From the NCBI RefSeq assembly GCF_014218295.1, contig NZ_AP023287.1, positions 5,208,001 to 5,272,000 on the forward strand: DNA of 64,000 nt. The letters are read 5' to 3'. A program made the position numbers and the translations under genes. Source of the DNA: Mycolicibacterium litorale (lineage in GTDB: Bacteria > Actinomycetota > Actinomycetes > Mycobacteriales > Mycobacteriaceae). This document shows, one piece after another, positions 63,176 to 64,000 of this stretch. The notes under the pieces were generated by a model. It was not told the DNA's origin. It saw only the letters and a program-made list of their open reading frames with translations, and made no database searches. Within the stretch, counting starts at the first letter, position 1; each line of letters opens with the position of its first letter.

Positions 63176-63193
63176 GGCACTCCAGCCGGTCGT

Positions 63194-63242
63194 GGTACTG
63201 CGCTGTACCGAGGATGTGTGAGGTACGGTACCGGCTGGTACC
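63194..63242. promoter_or_regulatory. Repeated GGTAC operator-like elements
   Basis: GGTAC-TGCGCT-GTACC (63194-63209), then GGTAC (63222-63226), GGTACC (63227-63232) and GGTACC (63237-63242) lie between divergent cyp138 and the TetR gene, as expected for operators of that regulator. Confidence 0.6.
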
Positions 63243-63271
63243 ACTCGACGCAAGGGTGGCCGGGAGGTGAC

Positions 63272-63865
63272 ATGACGACGGCGACGGTCCTGCCGGCGCA
63301 GGGCGACGCGTTCCGCGGCCGGCTACTCGACGGCCTGGCGGCCTCGATCGCCGAACGCGGATACCGCGAGACCACGGTCGCCGACATCGTCCGCCACGCG
63401 CACACCTCCAAGCGCACCTTCTACGGCCGGTTCGCCACGAAGGAGGAGTGCTTCGTCGAACTGCTGCGCGTCAACAACGATGCGTTGATCGCCCGGGTGC
63501 GGGCGGCCGTGGATCCGGAGGCCGACTGGGACCGGCAGATCCGCCAGGCGGTCGGCGCCTACGTCGACCACATCGCGGCACGGCCGGCGATCACGCTCAG
63601 CTGGATCCGCGAACTGCCCGGACTCGGCGCGCAGGCGCTGCCGCTGCACCGCTGGGCGATCGACCGCCTCACCGACATGCTCGTCGACCTGACCGGCAAT
63701 CCCGGTTTCCGCCGTGCCGGCAAGGGACCGCTGAGCCGGCCGCTGGCCGTCGTGCTGCTCGGCGGCCTGCGGGAGCTGACCGCGCTGGTCTTCGAGGACG
63801 GCAGCGATGTGCGGGGGCTTCTCGAGCCGGCGGTCACCGCGTCGACGGCGCTGCTCGGCGGCTAA
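63272..63865 (+). CDS. TetR/AcrR-family regulator
   Basis: Regulator of 197 residues. HTH: RGYRETTVADIVRHAHTSKR then TFYGRFATKEECFVELL. The C-terminal ligand domain is helical (AVGAYVDHIAARPAITLSWI; LAVVLLGGLRELTALVFEDG). ATG 63272 after GGGAGGTGAC. Divergent from cyp138, with GGTAC repeats between them, so it likely represses cyp138 and itself in response to a hydrophobic ligand. Confidence 0.9.
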   Translation: MTTATVLPAQGDAFRGRLLDGLAASIAERGYRETTVADIVRHAHTSKRTFYGRFATKEECFVELLRVNNDALIARVRAAVDPEADWDRQIRQAVGAYVDHIAARPAITLSWIRELPGLGAQALPLHRWAIDRLTDMLVDLTGNPGFRRAGKGPLSRPLAVVLLGGLRELTALVFEDGSDVRGLLEPAVTASTALLGG

Positions 63866-64000
63866 CCGAGCACCAGGCGCGCCGACCGCTCCAGGCGCTG
63901 GGTCATGTCGTCGTAGGACGAGTAGCCCATACCCGCCCACACCAGGGCCCCGACGTAGAGCAGCTCGAGTGCCTCGATCACGTCGAAGTCGATCGGCGGC
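63862..64000 (-). CDS. C-terminal end of a probable TetR-type regulator (cut by window edge)
   Basis: Only the last 45 residues are in the window: ...PPIDFDVIEALELLYVGALV then WAGMGYSSYDDMTQRLERSA and RLVLG, ending at TAG 63864-63862. The segment EALELLYVGALVWAGMG...YDDM..RL resembles the final helices of TetR-family proteins, and Rv0135c (TetR) occupies this place in M. tuberculosis. Its stop overlaps the end of the convergent TetR gene (cta/taa). Identity is moderate because the HTH is not visible. Confidence 0.55.
   Translation of the reverse strand, partial: PPIDFDVIEALELLYVGALVWAGMGYSSYDDMTQRLERSARLVLG

Overview
The window is high-GC chromosomal DNA from a mycobacterium, most probably a fast-growing, pigmented Mycolicibacterium-type species. 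The evidence is gene content and order: from the left edge to about 36.4 kb it follows, as I recall it, the Mycobacterium tuberculosis order Rv3834c (serS) to Rv3859c (gltB), including espR, ethA/ethR, bfrB, glpQ1 and an hns-like gene. From about 38 kb to the right edge it matches the Rv0135c-Rv0143c block (TetR, cyp138, msrA, SnoaL protein, SDR, DUF427, glycosylase, ClC channel), interleaved with genes M. tuberculosis lacks there (dps, aqpZ, a carotenoid operon). A dinB3-type polymerase beside ethR and the dps position recall M. smegmatis. No insertion sequence, prophage, CRISPR array, rRNA or tRNA gene was seen.

Layout. 1-7.9 kb: serS (cut by the edge), an ankyrin protein, a septum-formation protein and zincin peptidase joined by an apparent frameshift, a Cys-rich small protein, phosphoglycerate-mutase-like and pheA genes, an IdeR-boxed haem/PNPOx-like gene, a CPBP membrane protease and an LCP cell-wall ligase. 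7.9-14.8 kb: iron and oxidative stress (bfrB with iron boxes, glpQ1, rhodanese, a DnaA-box cluster, a 52-residue membrane peptide, sodA, a GDT1-type Mn exporter under a yybP-ykoY riboswitch, espR). 14.8-20.3 kb: a DUF6545 membrane protein with an ImmA/IrrE peptidase, a Pro/Thr-rich exported protein, the Rv3850 homologue, copC/copD and hns. 20.3-25 kb: TipA-like MerR regulator, rraA, divergent ethA/ethR with repeated operators, and dinB3 with an SOS-like palindrome across its start. 25-36.4 kb: large catalase, PHP protein, mycothiol-isomerase-like protein, F420-type oxidoreductase, a 46-residue peptide, and gltD/gltB. 37-42 kb: thioesterase behind a CsoR-like palindrome, ClC channel, aquaporin, three small secreted proteins, dps. 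42-50.7 kb: DNA glycosylase, then a translationally coupled carotenoid operon crtE-crtI-crtB-crtYc-crtYd-methyltransferase-crtU-Rieske. 50.7-64 kb: WS/DGAT plus hydrolase, DUF427, SRPBCC, FAD oxidases, NDH-2-like protein, Rv1733c-like membrane protein, LCM-type methyltransferase, deazaflavin protein, SDR, SnoaL protein, msrB-msrA, cyp138, TetR, and the end of another regulator.

How it works together. The window is rich in redox and metal defence: iron storage under IdeR-like boxes, an SOD whose residue 145 is Gln (Mn-type) 1 kb from a riboswitch-controlled Mn exporter, Dps, catalase, MsrA/MsrB and aromatic carotenoids. SigF-like promoter sequences lie before crtE and dps and weakly before the catalase, which suggests a shared stationary-phase/stress programme. 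The carotenoid operon predicts isorenieratene-type aromatic carotenoids, with an uncharacterised Rieske protein as the most interesting unknown. Gene assignments come from reading translated sequence and recalled family features; no database search was run.
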